Assembly (NCBI GenBank): GCA_038093515.1
Contig: JBBPSI010000027.1
Span: 1 to 64,000 of the forward strand
Source: Butyriboletus loyo
Lineage: Eukaryota > Basidiomycota > Agaricomycetes > Boletales > Boletaceae
DNA: 64,000 nt
Direction of reading: 5' to 3'
In this document: positions 24,060-34,330 of the stretch, piece after piece
How the letters are laid out: every line of letters starts with the position of its first letter
Numbering within the stretch: the stretch's first letter is position 1
Notes under the pieces: model-generated
Databases searched by the model: none
Seen by the model: only the letters and a program-made list of their open reading frames with translations
What the model was told of the DNA's origin: nothing
Translations under genes and position numbers: made by a program

Positions 24060-24260
24060 ATCTTGGATTATGCTGCAAGATATGGTAGCAATGATGTTGG
24101 TGCAACACCGGTAGAGAACGTAATTCCCCATCGACTCCATATCACAGAAAGGACGGTAGCACCACCTCTCATTTCGGAGATATCATGGACCATCACTGCG
24201 CTCGCGACCTGTTGAATAGTACACACCGTAGCTGGTGTGGTCATCCACCCCTGTCCTGTG
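24060..24260. repeat. Unidentified duplicated module, copy 2 of 4
   Basis: Shares the string around TCTCATTTCSGMGAT and the following CACCGTAGCTGG/GTGGTCATCC region with 20585-20770, 45910-46100 and 61365-61480. The minus-strand frames (SEMRxxA, IWxRWGxxF) are the most consistent between copies, suggesting a fragment of a minus-strand coding exon, family unknown. Confidence 0.45.
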
Positions 24261-24399
24261 CATCTGTCTTCCGCCCTCCATGTCCGCGTTCTCCCACACC
24301 GCTGCCAAATGTGAGTGTGACGCGATTCGGGTTCGGGTGGTACGGAATGAGAGTGCTCCCTGTAGGCTGTTCGGGAGGGTGATGGAACGGGTGGGAGTA

Positions 24400-24565
24400 A
24401 GAATAAGCGCCAAAGACACGAGGCGGTTGTGACCCATATAGAGAACAAGGAAACATGTTGATGGAGCAGCTTTGCGCGCCCACGAATGAACCGAAACCAT
24501 CTTTCTTGCACTCTTCGAACTCCACGACAGTGTACCATCGGTGAGGATGTCGTCGACAAAGACCA
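24400..24565 (+). pseudogene. 5' end of a WD40 gene copy (promoter side and first exon only)
   Basis: Inverted copy of the 5' flank of the WD40 genes at 32.65 and 60.6 kb. ATG at 24547 reads MSSTKT and then a GTATGT donor, exactly as the 19-base first exon of those genes. No WD40 body follows; EMC2-derived sequence comes next. Confidence 0.6.
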
Positions 24566-24777
24566 GTATGTAGCAGCTCTGAACAGTGATTTGATCGCTG
24601 CTCGGATAGGTGGAGGTTACATGTACGTACATCTCGTTCCGGACCTCGAACGATTGCGCTCACATACAAGCCCTGTTGACGCCAATATTGTGGGTAAACT
24701 GTACTATAGACACCCGCATGTAAGCCAGATATGCTCTTGATGTCTCTTGAGCACCGTACTAAAATATTGCTCCGCGT

Positions 24778-25150
24778 TCTACCAATGCAGTATGCGGCAC
24801 AGTGCAATCAACTGCATGTTTTCTCATACTTTTCCTCCCAAGGCAATTTTAAACTGCCACATGTCGATACTCCGACCAACAGGCAAGATCGACAGCCGTT
24901 TTTACCGTATCTCAGCTTTTTATACTGATGACTGAAAGGTTGGTCTGAGCTGGCAGACATTGGTGCAACGTGTGACCCAGTATGCTTTCATCCTTCATGA
25001 TGATCGACGCTGACGAATTGGCTAGACATGAGTGCTCCCTGCAACCATGGATCCACCTCGACTTGCTCGCACCATAACACACATGCTACGTCCTGCGGGC
25101 GGTGGAAATTGCTTCCACGGCCGTTCAGATTTATTTACTTTGATTCTAAA
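24778..25150 (+). pseudogene. EMC2 fragment (end of exon 3 to exon 5)
   Basis: Matches the intact EMC2 gene at 63185-63560: TACCAATGC at the exon 3 end, an intron of similar length with the same CCCAAGGCAAT acceptor junction, exon 4 (GGCAAGATCGACA..., frame-shifted; GWSELADIGATC) and the start of exon 5 (ECSLQPW... LLAP). Several frameshifts and stops. A nearly identical piece of the same exon 4/5 stretch lies at 33.09 kb. Confidence 0.7.
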
Positions 25151-26147
25151 TGACCTCGCTGTCCTCATCGCCCTACATGAACGCCGGTCGTCCGATCAAC
25201 TGGCCCTTTTTGCGTCTCCCTCGCTATCAATATTATTATAATACTCCTCATCATCATCTGGTTGTCGCTCTACAGACACACCATGGTCGAGCTGCTTCGA
25301 CCAGCTCATGTAACGGAGTGTACGACCGTCGTCGCGATGTCTTTATTATTTTAGGTGTTTGTCGGTGTACCCTCCACATCTAGTTATATACCCCTAATGG
25401 TGAGCTATCGAAATGATATCTAGATGCCTTCCACCATGTTTCTCACGAGATGGAATCAAGTCGTCACTTTGCCGACAACTAATCAGATCTCCTTGACAAA
25501 AATAACCTTTACCCTTCCCGAGTTCTGGACGACGACTATTTCTCCCGCAAAGTGCTGCTCCGTGCAGACAAGCTATCAACCCCGCCACATTGAGTTGGAT
25601 CCCACCTCGCAATGACATCGACGGTAACACTGATCAAGGGTCGGCGTTCTTGTGGGATTCATCTCGTCGATCGCACAGTTGTCTGACCGTGGTCCCAATC
25701 GAAAACGGAACGGATCAGAAGTTCGGATGTATCAGGAGACCCGATCCCACTGACCGATCCGCCATACCTCTACTCTATCCTCCCAGTTGGCGTTCAGGGA
25801 TAGGTCTGTCCGGTGCTGAGATACACCAGAAAGAATGGTGTGGCCGAGTACGCTGTATTCGCAAGCAAGGGCGAATGGACGTCAAAGAGGGAGACGGTCC
25901 GGTGTGTCCGTCAGGTGTAACCACCAGTTCAAGTATCGGTTGTTCAAGCCTAGACGACGGAGGCGAAAATGAATAATTAGATTTTTTTTACATGACATGC
26001 CACGCAAAAATGTAGTAGGGAACGGATGAAGGACGCACGATCGTGTCCACATACACCCGACTCGACGTCCCACGTCCGTACGGTTCCAATGTCGATGTGA
26101 GTTCATCCTGTGCAAGTACAGTCGATATAATGCATAACAACGGTTCC

Positions 26148-26270
26148 TACATCAGTGAAACGGTTATTGGTCGGAACCACCAGTTAGCTGTCTGTAGCTG
26201 TCTGTAGCTGTCTGTAGCACTCGGCTACACTCGGTTAGCATCGGAAACCAGCAACTGTTTTACTGATGTA
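26148..26270 (+). mobile_element. MITE-like element, copy 2, with TA target duplication
   Basis: Terminal inverted repeats TACATCAGTGAAAC and GTTTTACTGATGTA (12 of 13 bases after the TA pair up) delimit 123 bases, with TA at both outer ends as in Tc1/mariner insertions. No coding capacity. It is the reverse complement of 18920-19026, from which it differs mainly by an internal 10-bp expansion. Confidence 0.75.
26186..26215 (+). repeat. Tandem repeat, 3 x AGCTGTCTGT
   Basis: Three perfect 10-bp units inside the MITE; the sister element has one unit (as AGCAGTCTGT in the same orientation). Confidence 0.9.
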
Positions 26271-27069
26271 ATGACCATTAAGCGAGACTAGGTTTAGTCA
26301 AGGTTTAAGTCACCCTGGGTGTAGGGTTTATGCATTATGAGCCTATGCATTATGAGCATATCGACTGTAGTATAATACTAGGTCGGAAGAATACGCAGTT
26401 CAAAAGAGCGTGCACCAAATCCGATTCGTCGTCTGATGTAATACGAATGATGAGTCAGTTTGGTCCAAGGTTAGGGTTTTCTTTCAACCACTTTGACACG
26501 TATTCCGTAGACAACAACATCTCACTCATGGTACGTTCCGAACGTTAGCTCATTGCTTGCCGCGTCCGTCTCACAGCATGCTCAGGGAGGCGGAGCGCGT
26601 TACCCATACCCGAAACATGTATGGTCCCCAGCAGGTGCGCGGGGTGGATAGTTCTCGCTACCAGCGTTAGTGACACCAACCGACAGGTGGATGGTGGACT
26701 CGTCCCGCGAATTGGGCAAGCAACACAGCGATCACCATGACTGGCATCCTTGCCATCGCATACGGCGTATGGTCTGTGAGCGCAGAACGAGAGGTGATGA
26801 TCCATTTTTCGTCCCCAGATTCGGTGCTCATCGCTCGCCTGCGGATAGACCCGGCACGTGCTTCCAGATCGTCCAATACCTTCCATGTTGGTACGCATAG
26901 TCGTCTTACTCCCTTGTTGTTCAAGGCTCATCTAGGAATTAGTGGGCAAAACAGTTTAGACAACAACAAAGCAAAGACGAGGCATGAATAGTCAAGACGC
27001 TCGCTTTCCCCTTGATGTACCAATGTTTTCCGTCTGACTAATTCCATTCCAACCGAGATTTGGCCAGTA

Positions 27070-29330
27070 AGCCATATCTATTCGTTGTGCTCGTGACGCT
27101 CATGAGAACTACAATTTGTACGACCAACATGTCTCCTCAGATCAGTGTTTCATACGCCCGCCGTCATTGGGCGCGGTGTCGCTGTGAATTGCCCGACTCT
27201 TTGAATCTCACTTTTCGTGGTGTCGCAGCGCCGGACAGAGGGATTACCGCTCAGATTCTCGGATTCGCTGGGTTCTGCGACAGCCCCGCCATGTCCGGAA
27301 GATGTTTGCAGAACAGATCAAGGCATGTACAGAGGAAAGCGCCCTCGAGAAATGCAGATGCTACACGGAGCGCAGACGACGGGGCATAATCATCAGTAAC
27401 ACAAACATTCGAATCATCATTCAAAGGACCAACATCCTTGATTGCCAGCGTTCGTCAATACCGCATACGCCCCACCGCTACTTTCCGTCCCTGGTTGCTG
27501 CCCAAGGATCGTCGTTCAAACTTGACGTGTATCATCTCCCAATTTCGAGTTGAATATCCTCTGATTCATTCGCGAATGCGATCGCAGACACGGCGGCGTT
27601 TTGAGGCTGCGACAACGTATCGAATCCGCTCCCAGTGCCCTACCAACGGCCACGAAGGTCACCATCATACAGCTCTCGCACGCTGATGTTGAACCGAGGC
27701 ATAATGGGGCACACTGATATGTAATAAAGCATGGTCAGGGAGAACGCTAAATTGCTGTTTAGTGTAGACACCTGTTCGAGCATGATTGCGATGTTGAAAA
27801 ACATGATCCTCGAAGTTGAGGGGAAAACATTTGAGTGGACAGTTTCCCGCAAACGGTCGGAAACAAGACGGGTGGGAGAAAGTGATGGTGGCGAATGGGA
27901 ACGAGAGAGAGGGAAGGAAGCAAGAGGTACGGGATGAAATAAAAGATACCGTCTCTCACGAATTGTTGCATGTACCGGTTGGAGTGCCACTGTTTAGTCG
28001 CTCTGTACATCATGAGACAACGAGAACCAAAAGGGTAGTACTGAGAACAAACTGTGGGATTTCAGCGTACGCCGAAAGCAGCGATGGTATGTTGTTCCAT
28101 GGGAAACTACAAAATGAGAAATCGCTCGTGACATACCTGAGAGGTTGGTATTGGGATTGCTGTAAAAACAATGTAATAGATGACTGTCCGCACGGTATGG
28201 TCAACTCAAAACTATATGCCCGCTCGTTCGATCCAGGGGTAAGCCCACCTTGGATATTTGTTCCGCGTAAGACATGAGCACGGTCATGGGGGCTCCGCGT
28301 CGTTTTCCACGCTCAGAAGAGGAAGTCAGCTCAGATGCGAGCGCTACCTAGTATTTCACGGGGAAGGTGGTGTCCACCGCGTCCCAGAAGCCATTCAGGT
28401 GGTCCGAAGAGGTGGTAAGTCGGGACCCGGTGTCATCGAAGAGAGGAAAGATGCGGGATTGGAGCCAGGAGATGGTTTGGAAGGACAGGGGTACATTGGG
28501 TATGGGCCGGACGCGCGCGATGAAAAAAGACTCGTCTGTTGATCCCGGGAACCAGATGAGTGCGCTAGAATGTCGCGGACCAAATTTTGCGTGTGATGAA
28601 AGAGACGGATTTGACCGACATACAAGCAAGCTAGTGTTTGGAAGAAAGCGCATTTGAGCACGATGGGGGCACACGAGGAAAAGGCGTACCTGAATATACC
28701 AAAGGATCGTTCCACAAACAAGAAAGTCAAATGGTATGAGTTTTGCGAGAGAAAGTGAGTTGACAGCGATTCCAGTCAAGCAGTAGCATAAATTCTGAGA
28801 TGGAGGGTTTGGGAGTGAATAGGACCAGAGCAGGAGATGGTCAAATCAATCGCTGCACCGGAGATTTCCAAGCGCGCGCCAGTGCCAAAAATATGCCGCT
28901 GCCCTTCGTCACCAACGCCGATCAGCACACGACCTCGCCGCTCAACCACACTGTCAGCAAAACTCATCGACTCTGACGATGACGCGACACCATTGGCAAA
29001 GCACACACGCAACCCCACGGTCGTGCTGCTTCAGGTAAGTAAAAATTACGAGGTCAATGTTGTATTAACTAGTTAATTACAGTGAGCATCATTGAGGACA
29101 CCGATGAGGGCCCTGGCCTGGAATTTGATCAAGCCCAATCCCTGGCTTTCAGGCCAGGCCAGGCTCATCCATCATCAGGTCGATGAGATTGGATCCTTTC
29201 GGAGATGTTCCCTCAGCACAGCACGCTCGCGTTTCCCCACTCGCCTGTGCTTGCACGCCCGGTTCGCTCTTCCTTCCTCCTGACCTCCCCACTTGTCGTC
29301 GCCGTGTGGGCGCGTTTCCCCCGGCACATG
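27070..29330. repeat. Segmental duplicate, copy 1 (partner 33790-36470)
   Basis: Long stretches match in the same orientation and order, e.g. the CTCATGAGAACTACAATTTG string at 27.10 and 33.80 kb, the membrane-protein remnant, and the GTGAGCATCATTGAGGACAC string at 29.08 and 36.22 kb. Divergence is mostly small indels. Confidence 0.85.
27560..28080 (-). pseudogene. DUF6533-like membrane protein, C-terminal part, duplicate 1
   Basis: Minus-strand exon with LMMYRATKQWHSN and FVRDGIFYFI, an intron (donor GTACCT, acceptor CTTCGAG), then MFFNIAIMLEQVS, a membrane helix, PRFNISVRELYDGDLRGRW, and a tail with AAVSAIAF. This order is typical of the agaricomycete DUF6533-type membrane family. A TAG follows GRW and there is a frameshift before LMMYRATK, so it is broken. 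The corresponding N-terminal region should lie in 28.1-29.0 kb; frames there (e.g. minus strand around SSESMSFADSVVERRGRV) are duplicated but not recognisable. Confidence 0.6.
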
Positions 29331-29489
29331 GTCGGATCTCTTGGTCCGTGCGAGCCGATCCTGCTTGCGGCGCATTTCTCGGGTTGTAGCAAGTCTGATC
29401 AACATTTTCGTAAGACAGATAAATATTGGCTGTACTCGCGCTCATGCTTAGTTGGTACTAGCAGTACCTTCGGACGGCCAACGTCACGT

Positions 29490-30010
29490 TACCGTCACCA
29501 TGGGTAGACTGCATCACAGGCATCCGCTTGGAAAACTGTTATAACCATATGCACGGGCGAGGATGAACGGAGGTCGAAGATTGGGACTTTGACGGCCTGA
29601 TGCGGGCATGGTGACCGCCAGGTGTAACCACCAAACCGAGCATCGGTCGTTCAGGGAGTCGAACAAAGATGAAAATGAATGAAAACGACATGGGGACTAG
29701 CAAGAGACTGTTGGCCGGCGACCTTGCACTCTCGATCAAGATGTTCCTCGTGGTAGTCGATACGATCATTTGCCATCATTCCTAATCGCACGTGGAACCG
29801 ACGTCTCTTGGAATCACCATGTATGTGGGCTCCTCGAGGGAGCAGCGTTTACCACGCATGGTGTATGCGCATGGTGCGCGATGGTCGGATTGCGAATCCG
29901 CTCACTCCGAAAATCGTTGAGATGTTTTGATGAACTTTTAACGGAGCGTTTACAGGTCGTGTATTCGAGCCCCGGTGAAAGGGTGAGAAAAGATGTTTGC
30001 TTGGGTTAAT
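29490..30010 (+). pseudogene. EMC2 fragment (pieces of exons 3, 5 and 6)
   Basis: GGTAGACTGCATCACAGGCATCCGC matches the RVDCLTGIR codons of EMC2 exon 3 (trimmed to 20 bases or fewer: GGTAGACTGCATCACAGG). Then GDLALSIKMFLVVVDT and GITM match exon 5, and EMFDELLTERLQVVYSSPGE matches exon 6, ending near the GTTTGCTTGGGTT of the true gene. Exon 4 is absent and the joins are out of frame. Confidence 0.75.
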
Positions 30011-31190
30011 TACTGTTCCCTGACCGCCTTTCAGCGTGGGACGTCTGCACGATCGGGTCGAGTTCCTCAACGGAACAGCCGTGTCGTTTGTACATTAGCA
30101 TGTCGTCTACAATTTTCAGGGGAACCGTGGTAAATTCTTTTTCGGCAGTCGAAGCCACATTGATTTCTGAGCAGGTCCCCGAGCGCATGACGTGCTGTAC
30201 GAAGGGGTATCCTCGCCCCGCATACATGTTTAGCGCCGATCAGCAGCTCGTAAGGCGAATTTGGGGGTACTGGTGGCTGGGGGAGTGTCTACAAGGACTC
30301 CTCTAGCTCGAGCTACACGAGGAACAGTGTTCCTAATAGCTCTGCGAGCGCGTATGGCGGAGCTCGAGCCTTGATCAACATCATCAGGGCAACCTAGTAA
30401 ACGATCGACCGGGAAAAGCCCAGCACAGAGTCGGGGATCAACACAGCCGAACTGGAGAGATGCCCGGTAATGTCTCATCTTCGCGTTTCCTTCTCTATGA
30501 TTGCTATGAATGATCAATTAAATACTGTCCTACAATTCCAGCCTCCGTGTGTGAATAGACTTCCTTTATGACCGGTGAATATCCTGGCAAGCTCGATCAT
30601 GGACAAGGTTGTCAGGGCTCATACTGATGTTGCGAGGTGACACGAAATTAAAGAACTGCACGATCGATGACCGCATATTTGCGAATTACATCAAACAATT
30701 TGGATCAAGGTAAGTCGTCGTGTGTGCCTGAACGATTACACAGCAACCACGCAGGAAGGGTGATGGCAAGGGTAGAGTACCTCGATCCTTGCTCATGCTG
30801 ATCCACTGTAAGTATAACGATGTAAGTGAAAGAAGAGTTACGCGCACCGTTACGTGGACCCCCGCGGTCGAGGAGGGGTCAGATGAATCGTTTGCTGGTT
30901 GCGTCTAATAGGACGTGAGCCGTCGTGACGAGGCCTACATCGCCAGGAAGAGACATACTGGGTCTGCTACCGTTGGATCCGCAGCATGCTCTCCGCTACG
31001 CGAAGGATCTTTGTTTGGATGGTTGGGAGCCGCGGCCTTGGCACGCGATTTACGCTGCGATGTGTGATGAGTGCCTGCATACAAATACATGGAGTAGCAA
31101 ACCTGTCGTCTTCTGGTGAATCCTGTAGATGTGCGCTACAATGAAATATTAAACCAACCGCATCCCATCGTATATCAAGGACGAACACTC
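30011..31190. other. Flank between EMC2 fragment and WD40 pseudogene
   Basis: A 73-codon minus-strand ORF (30227-30006) has no recognised motif. The stretch 30.76-30.95 kb matches 58.44-58.60 kb (GTTACGYGGACC region), the 3' flank of the other WD40 gene. Confidence 0.45.
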
Positions 31191-31194
31191 ACTG

Positions 31195-32653
31195 CTTGAC
31201 GTTCAGCTGCAGCCATCCTTGAAGGGCCCTCGTTTGTGGCATCCACTTTCGGTGGAGAGTGGGAAGGAGATTGATGACCAGGGGGCTGGGATGACTTTCC
31301 GGAACGTCGACCTGGCTTGTGTGAAGTGGCGTCCTTCTCACTTTTTCGCAGTAGCAGCTTTTTAAATATCGAGTGAATCTGCGACTCGGGACGTGCCTCT
31401 GCAGGGGAGTCGAGTGGCGGTAGCTCCCGGGGATCGGCAGCGTCGGTCGGGGACGGTGGCTGCAGTAGCATCAACACAGAAGCAATAAACAAAACGAGGT
31501 GGCCACGAACCTCTTCAAAATCGAATTCAGCAGCTGGGGTGCTCAGTCCGGGGACCTCGTGCTATGATATCGTGAGAACTCGCGTCGAACGGGAACAGAA
31601 CGAGTGGATACCTCGAGATCACTAGTTGATGTCTGATATTGTGTGTCATGAGATGGTTTGATAGAATAGCCAAATACTTACATGGAAAGGACCATATGAC
31701 TCTGGGAGAATATGACCGAGGTCACGCACAGAGACTTTCCCATCACGTCGTCCAGTTGCCAGATATGTGTCGTCTGGGGAGAGGGCGATCGACCATATCT
31801 CACTACTGTCCTCGATGGCAGAGCCAATCTGAGTCAGAGTCGACGTGTCCAGGAAGAAGATGGAAGACATTCCATATGCGGCAATGAATTTGCCATTTGC
31901 TGCTAGAGCGATGGACTCGACCGTGTCGAAAGCTGGCGACTCGGCGACCTGGGACCCCATGGACACAGTGAAAGACTTGATTTTGTCATCCTTGGTTGCC
32001 ACAAAAAGTTGCTGGTTGTCACTGGACCATGCAAGTGGAGTGGCTACGTGATTGATGCGGTTGTTTCGGTTTCGATTGTGACGAGTTCATCGCCGTTGTG
32101 ACTGTCGAAAATGCGGATCGAGCCTTGATAGCAGGAAGTGGCGATGTGCTCGCCATTTGGGGAGAATTTGATTCCATTGACTTCTTTGTCATGTTGGAGT
32201 GGGCCGACGAGTCTCTCCCCTGTTGTTATGCTCCAAATGCTCGCTGTCTTGTCTCCAGTCCCAGTGGCAAACCTGGTCGAATCTGGTGAGACATCGACCG
32301 CATACACCAGGTTTCCGCCCTCCACCTCGATGGCCTTTGTGTGCAGCTCTGCGTCCCACACGCTTGCGCCCTCCTCAGCGCCACACACTACCCATTGGTG
32401 ATCTCTTGACACACTGATGGCATTCATGTCCATTCCCATTTGGTTTCCGACCTCTTGATTGTCTTCAAGTCGCCACCGTCGAATCCCATTTTCACTCCCA
32501 CCCAAAAGATGCTTTCCATCAGACTGGAATGCGACTGCCCACACTTAATCATCGCGACCGGTGTCAAGTACTACTGTTGGGTCTTGCTGGATTGTTAGCA
32601 TGCAACACTATCACTGTTCAGAGTTGCTACACACTGGTCTTTGTTGATGACAT
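31195..32653 (-). pseudogene. WD40 repeat protein, duplicate 1, disabled
   Basis: Same exon plan as the WD40 gene at 60605: a 19-base first exon (MSSTKT, 32653-32635), exon 2 from 32582 to 31682, and a C-terminal basic/proline-rich exon (about 31440-31195, PPSPTDAADP, FKKLLLRKSEKD, ANEGPSRMAA-like). WD motifs are clear: VWAVAFQSDGK, ISVSRDHQWVVCG, VDVSPDSTRFATGTGDKTASIW, INGIKFSPNGEHIAT-like, IALAANGKFIAAYG, IALSPDDTYLATGRRDGKVSV. Lesions: TAA at 32547-32545, just before VWAV, where the sister has GCA; and a 2-base length change near 32,050 that shifts frame between the fourth and fifth blades. The rest is well conserved, so inactivation is recent, or the internal Met could be used for a shorter product. 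Confidence 0.75.
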
Positions 32654-33060
32654 CCTCTGCGATGGTACGCTGTCCGTGGAGTTCGAAGAGTGCAAGAAAG
32701 ATGGTTTTGGTTCAACTCGTGGTGCGCAAAGCTGCTCCATAAACACGTTTCCTTATTCTCAATATGGGTCGCAACCGCCTCGTGTCTTTGGCGCTTATTC
32801 TTACTCCCACCCGCTCCTAAAAATGCGTACATTCCATCACCCTCCCGAACAGGGAGCGCTCTCATTCCGTACCACCCGATCCCGAATCGCGTCACACTCA
32901 CATTTGATTCCACAGCCTCCACGTTTTCGCGTTCGCTGCTCGGACAGGTGGACGTTACACGTACGTACATCTCTTTCCGGAACTCGGACGATTGCGCTCA
33001 TATACAAGCCCTGTTGACGCCAATGATGTGGGTAAACTGTACTATAGGCACCCGCATGTA
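32611..33060. repeat. 5' flank of WD40 duplicate 1
   Basis: Matches 24.40-24.72 kb inverted. A plus-strand ORF here (32529-33017, including VQSCYTLVFVDDIL) is antisense to the first exon and upstream flank of the WD40 gene and is not accepted as a gene. Confidence 0.5.
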
Positions 33061-33084
33061 AGCTACATATGCCCTTCTGATGAC

Positions 33085-33310
33085 TCAAAAGGTTGGTCTG
33101 AGCTGGCAGACATTGGTGCAACGTGTGACCCAGTATGCTTTCATCCTTCATGACGACCGACGCTGACGACCTGGCTAGACATGAGTGCTCCCTGCAACCA
33201 CAGATCCACCTCGTCTTGCTCGCAACATAACACACATTCTACGTCCTGCAAGCGGTAGAAACAGCTTCCACGGTCGTTCAGATACACTCGCTTTGATTCT
33301 GAATGCCCTC
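33085..33310 (+). pseudogene. EMC2 fragment (exon 4 end to exon 5)
   Basis: Nearly identical to 24940-25170: GWSELADIGATC, then the exon 5 start (ECSLQPQ, with LLA and ILRPASGRN-type shifted frame). Derived from the EMC2 gene at 63.35-63.56 kb. Immediately upstream of another copy of the membrane-protein segment. Confidence 0.7.
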
Positions 33311-34330
33311 GCTATTATCATCGCCCTACATCAAGGCCGGTCGTCCGATCAGTGGGCCCTTTTGGTGTCTCCCTCGCTATCATCATCGTCATCTGGTTGT
33401 CGCTCTACAGACACACCATGGTCGAGCTGCTGCGACTAGCTCATTTGACAGAGTGTACGTACGACCGTCGTCGCGATGCTCGTCAAGTCCGCGACAGTCT
33501 ATGCCACCTTTTGACTCTTCTAATCCCGTTTGCGATTGTACAAGTTCCCACAAGTCCTTGGGGGAGCTCAGGTAGGTTTATTTGGTGATGGGGCGTGTTC
33601 TCACTCTGATATCTCGCCCTTATTGCCCATCGGCTGCGGGCATGTAGCGGATCGCGCCGCTGTTGAGGGGTTTGTCAGCAGTGTGTCGTCGGTCACCTCG
33701 TCGACCGCGAACGGGGATAAGGATATCGATATCGGATGGTTCACCGATGTTCAATCTTGCGTTGGACAGACCCGGCACCTTCTTCCTGATCGTCCGTGAC
33801 GCTCATGAGAACTACAATTTGTACGACCAACATGTCTCCTCAGATCAGTGTTTCATACGTCCGCCGTCATTGGGCGCGGTATCGCTGTGAATTGCTCGAC
33901 TCTTTGAATCTCACTTTTCGTAGCGTTACAGCGCCGGACAGAGGGATTACTGCTCGGATTATCGTATTCGCTGTTGTAACCAGCGGAGGCGAACAGCGTG
34001 CTGGGTTCTGCGACAGCCCCGCCATGTCCGGAAGATGTTTGCAGAAAAGATCAAGGCGCATGTACAGAGGAAAGCTCCCTCGAGAAATGCAGCGGGACAT
34101 AGATGCTACACGGAACTCAGATGATGGGGCATATTCATCGGTAACACAAACATTCGAGTCACCATTCAAAGGATCAACATCCTCGATTGCCAGCGTTCGT
34201 CAATACCTCATAAGCCCCATCGCCACTTTTCGTCTCTCGTCGCTGCCCAAGGATCGTCATTCAAACATGACGTGTATCATCTCCCAATGTTTCCAGTCAA
34301 ATTACCTCCGATTCATTCACGTCCCCTTCC
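33311..34330. other. Unassigned duplicated sequence
   Basis: A plus-strand ORF at 33530-33799 and an overlapping frame containing GTFFLIVRDAHENYNLYDQ look coding-like but I recognise no family. The second half is the duplicate of 27.09-27.54 kb. No intact gene. Confidence 0.4.

Larger units (their letters stand above)
25151..27540. other. Unassigned sequence with duplicated gene debris
   Basis: Contains short coding-like frames that I cannot name: plus-strand LRYTRKNGVAEYAVFASKGEW (about 25.82-25.88 kb, split by stops nearby) and ITMTGILAIAYGVWSVSAER (26.73-26.93 kb). The stretch 27.09-27.54 kb is duplicated at 33.80-34.30 kb. A MITE-like element sits at 26.15 kb. No intact gene. Confidence 0.4.

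Noticed and set aside
32529..33017. 162-codon plus-strand ORF with VQSCYTLVFVDDIL
   Set aside because: Antisense to the first exon and 5' flank of the WD40 duplicate; the same DNA at 24.4 and 60.6 kb does not keep the frame.
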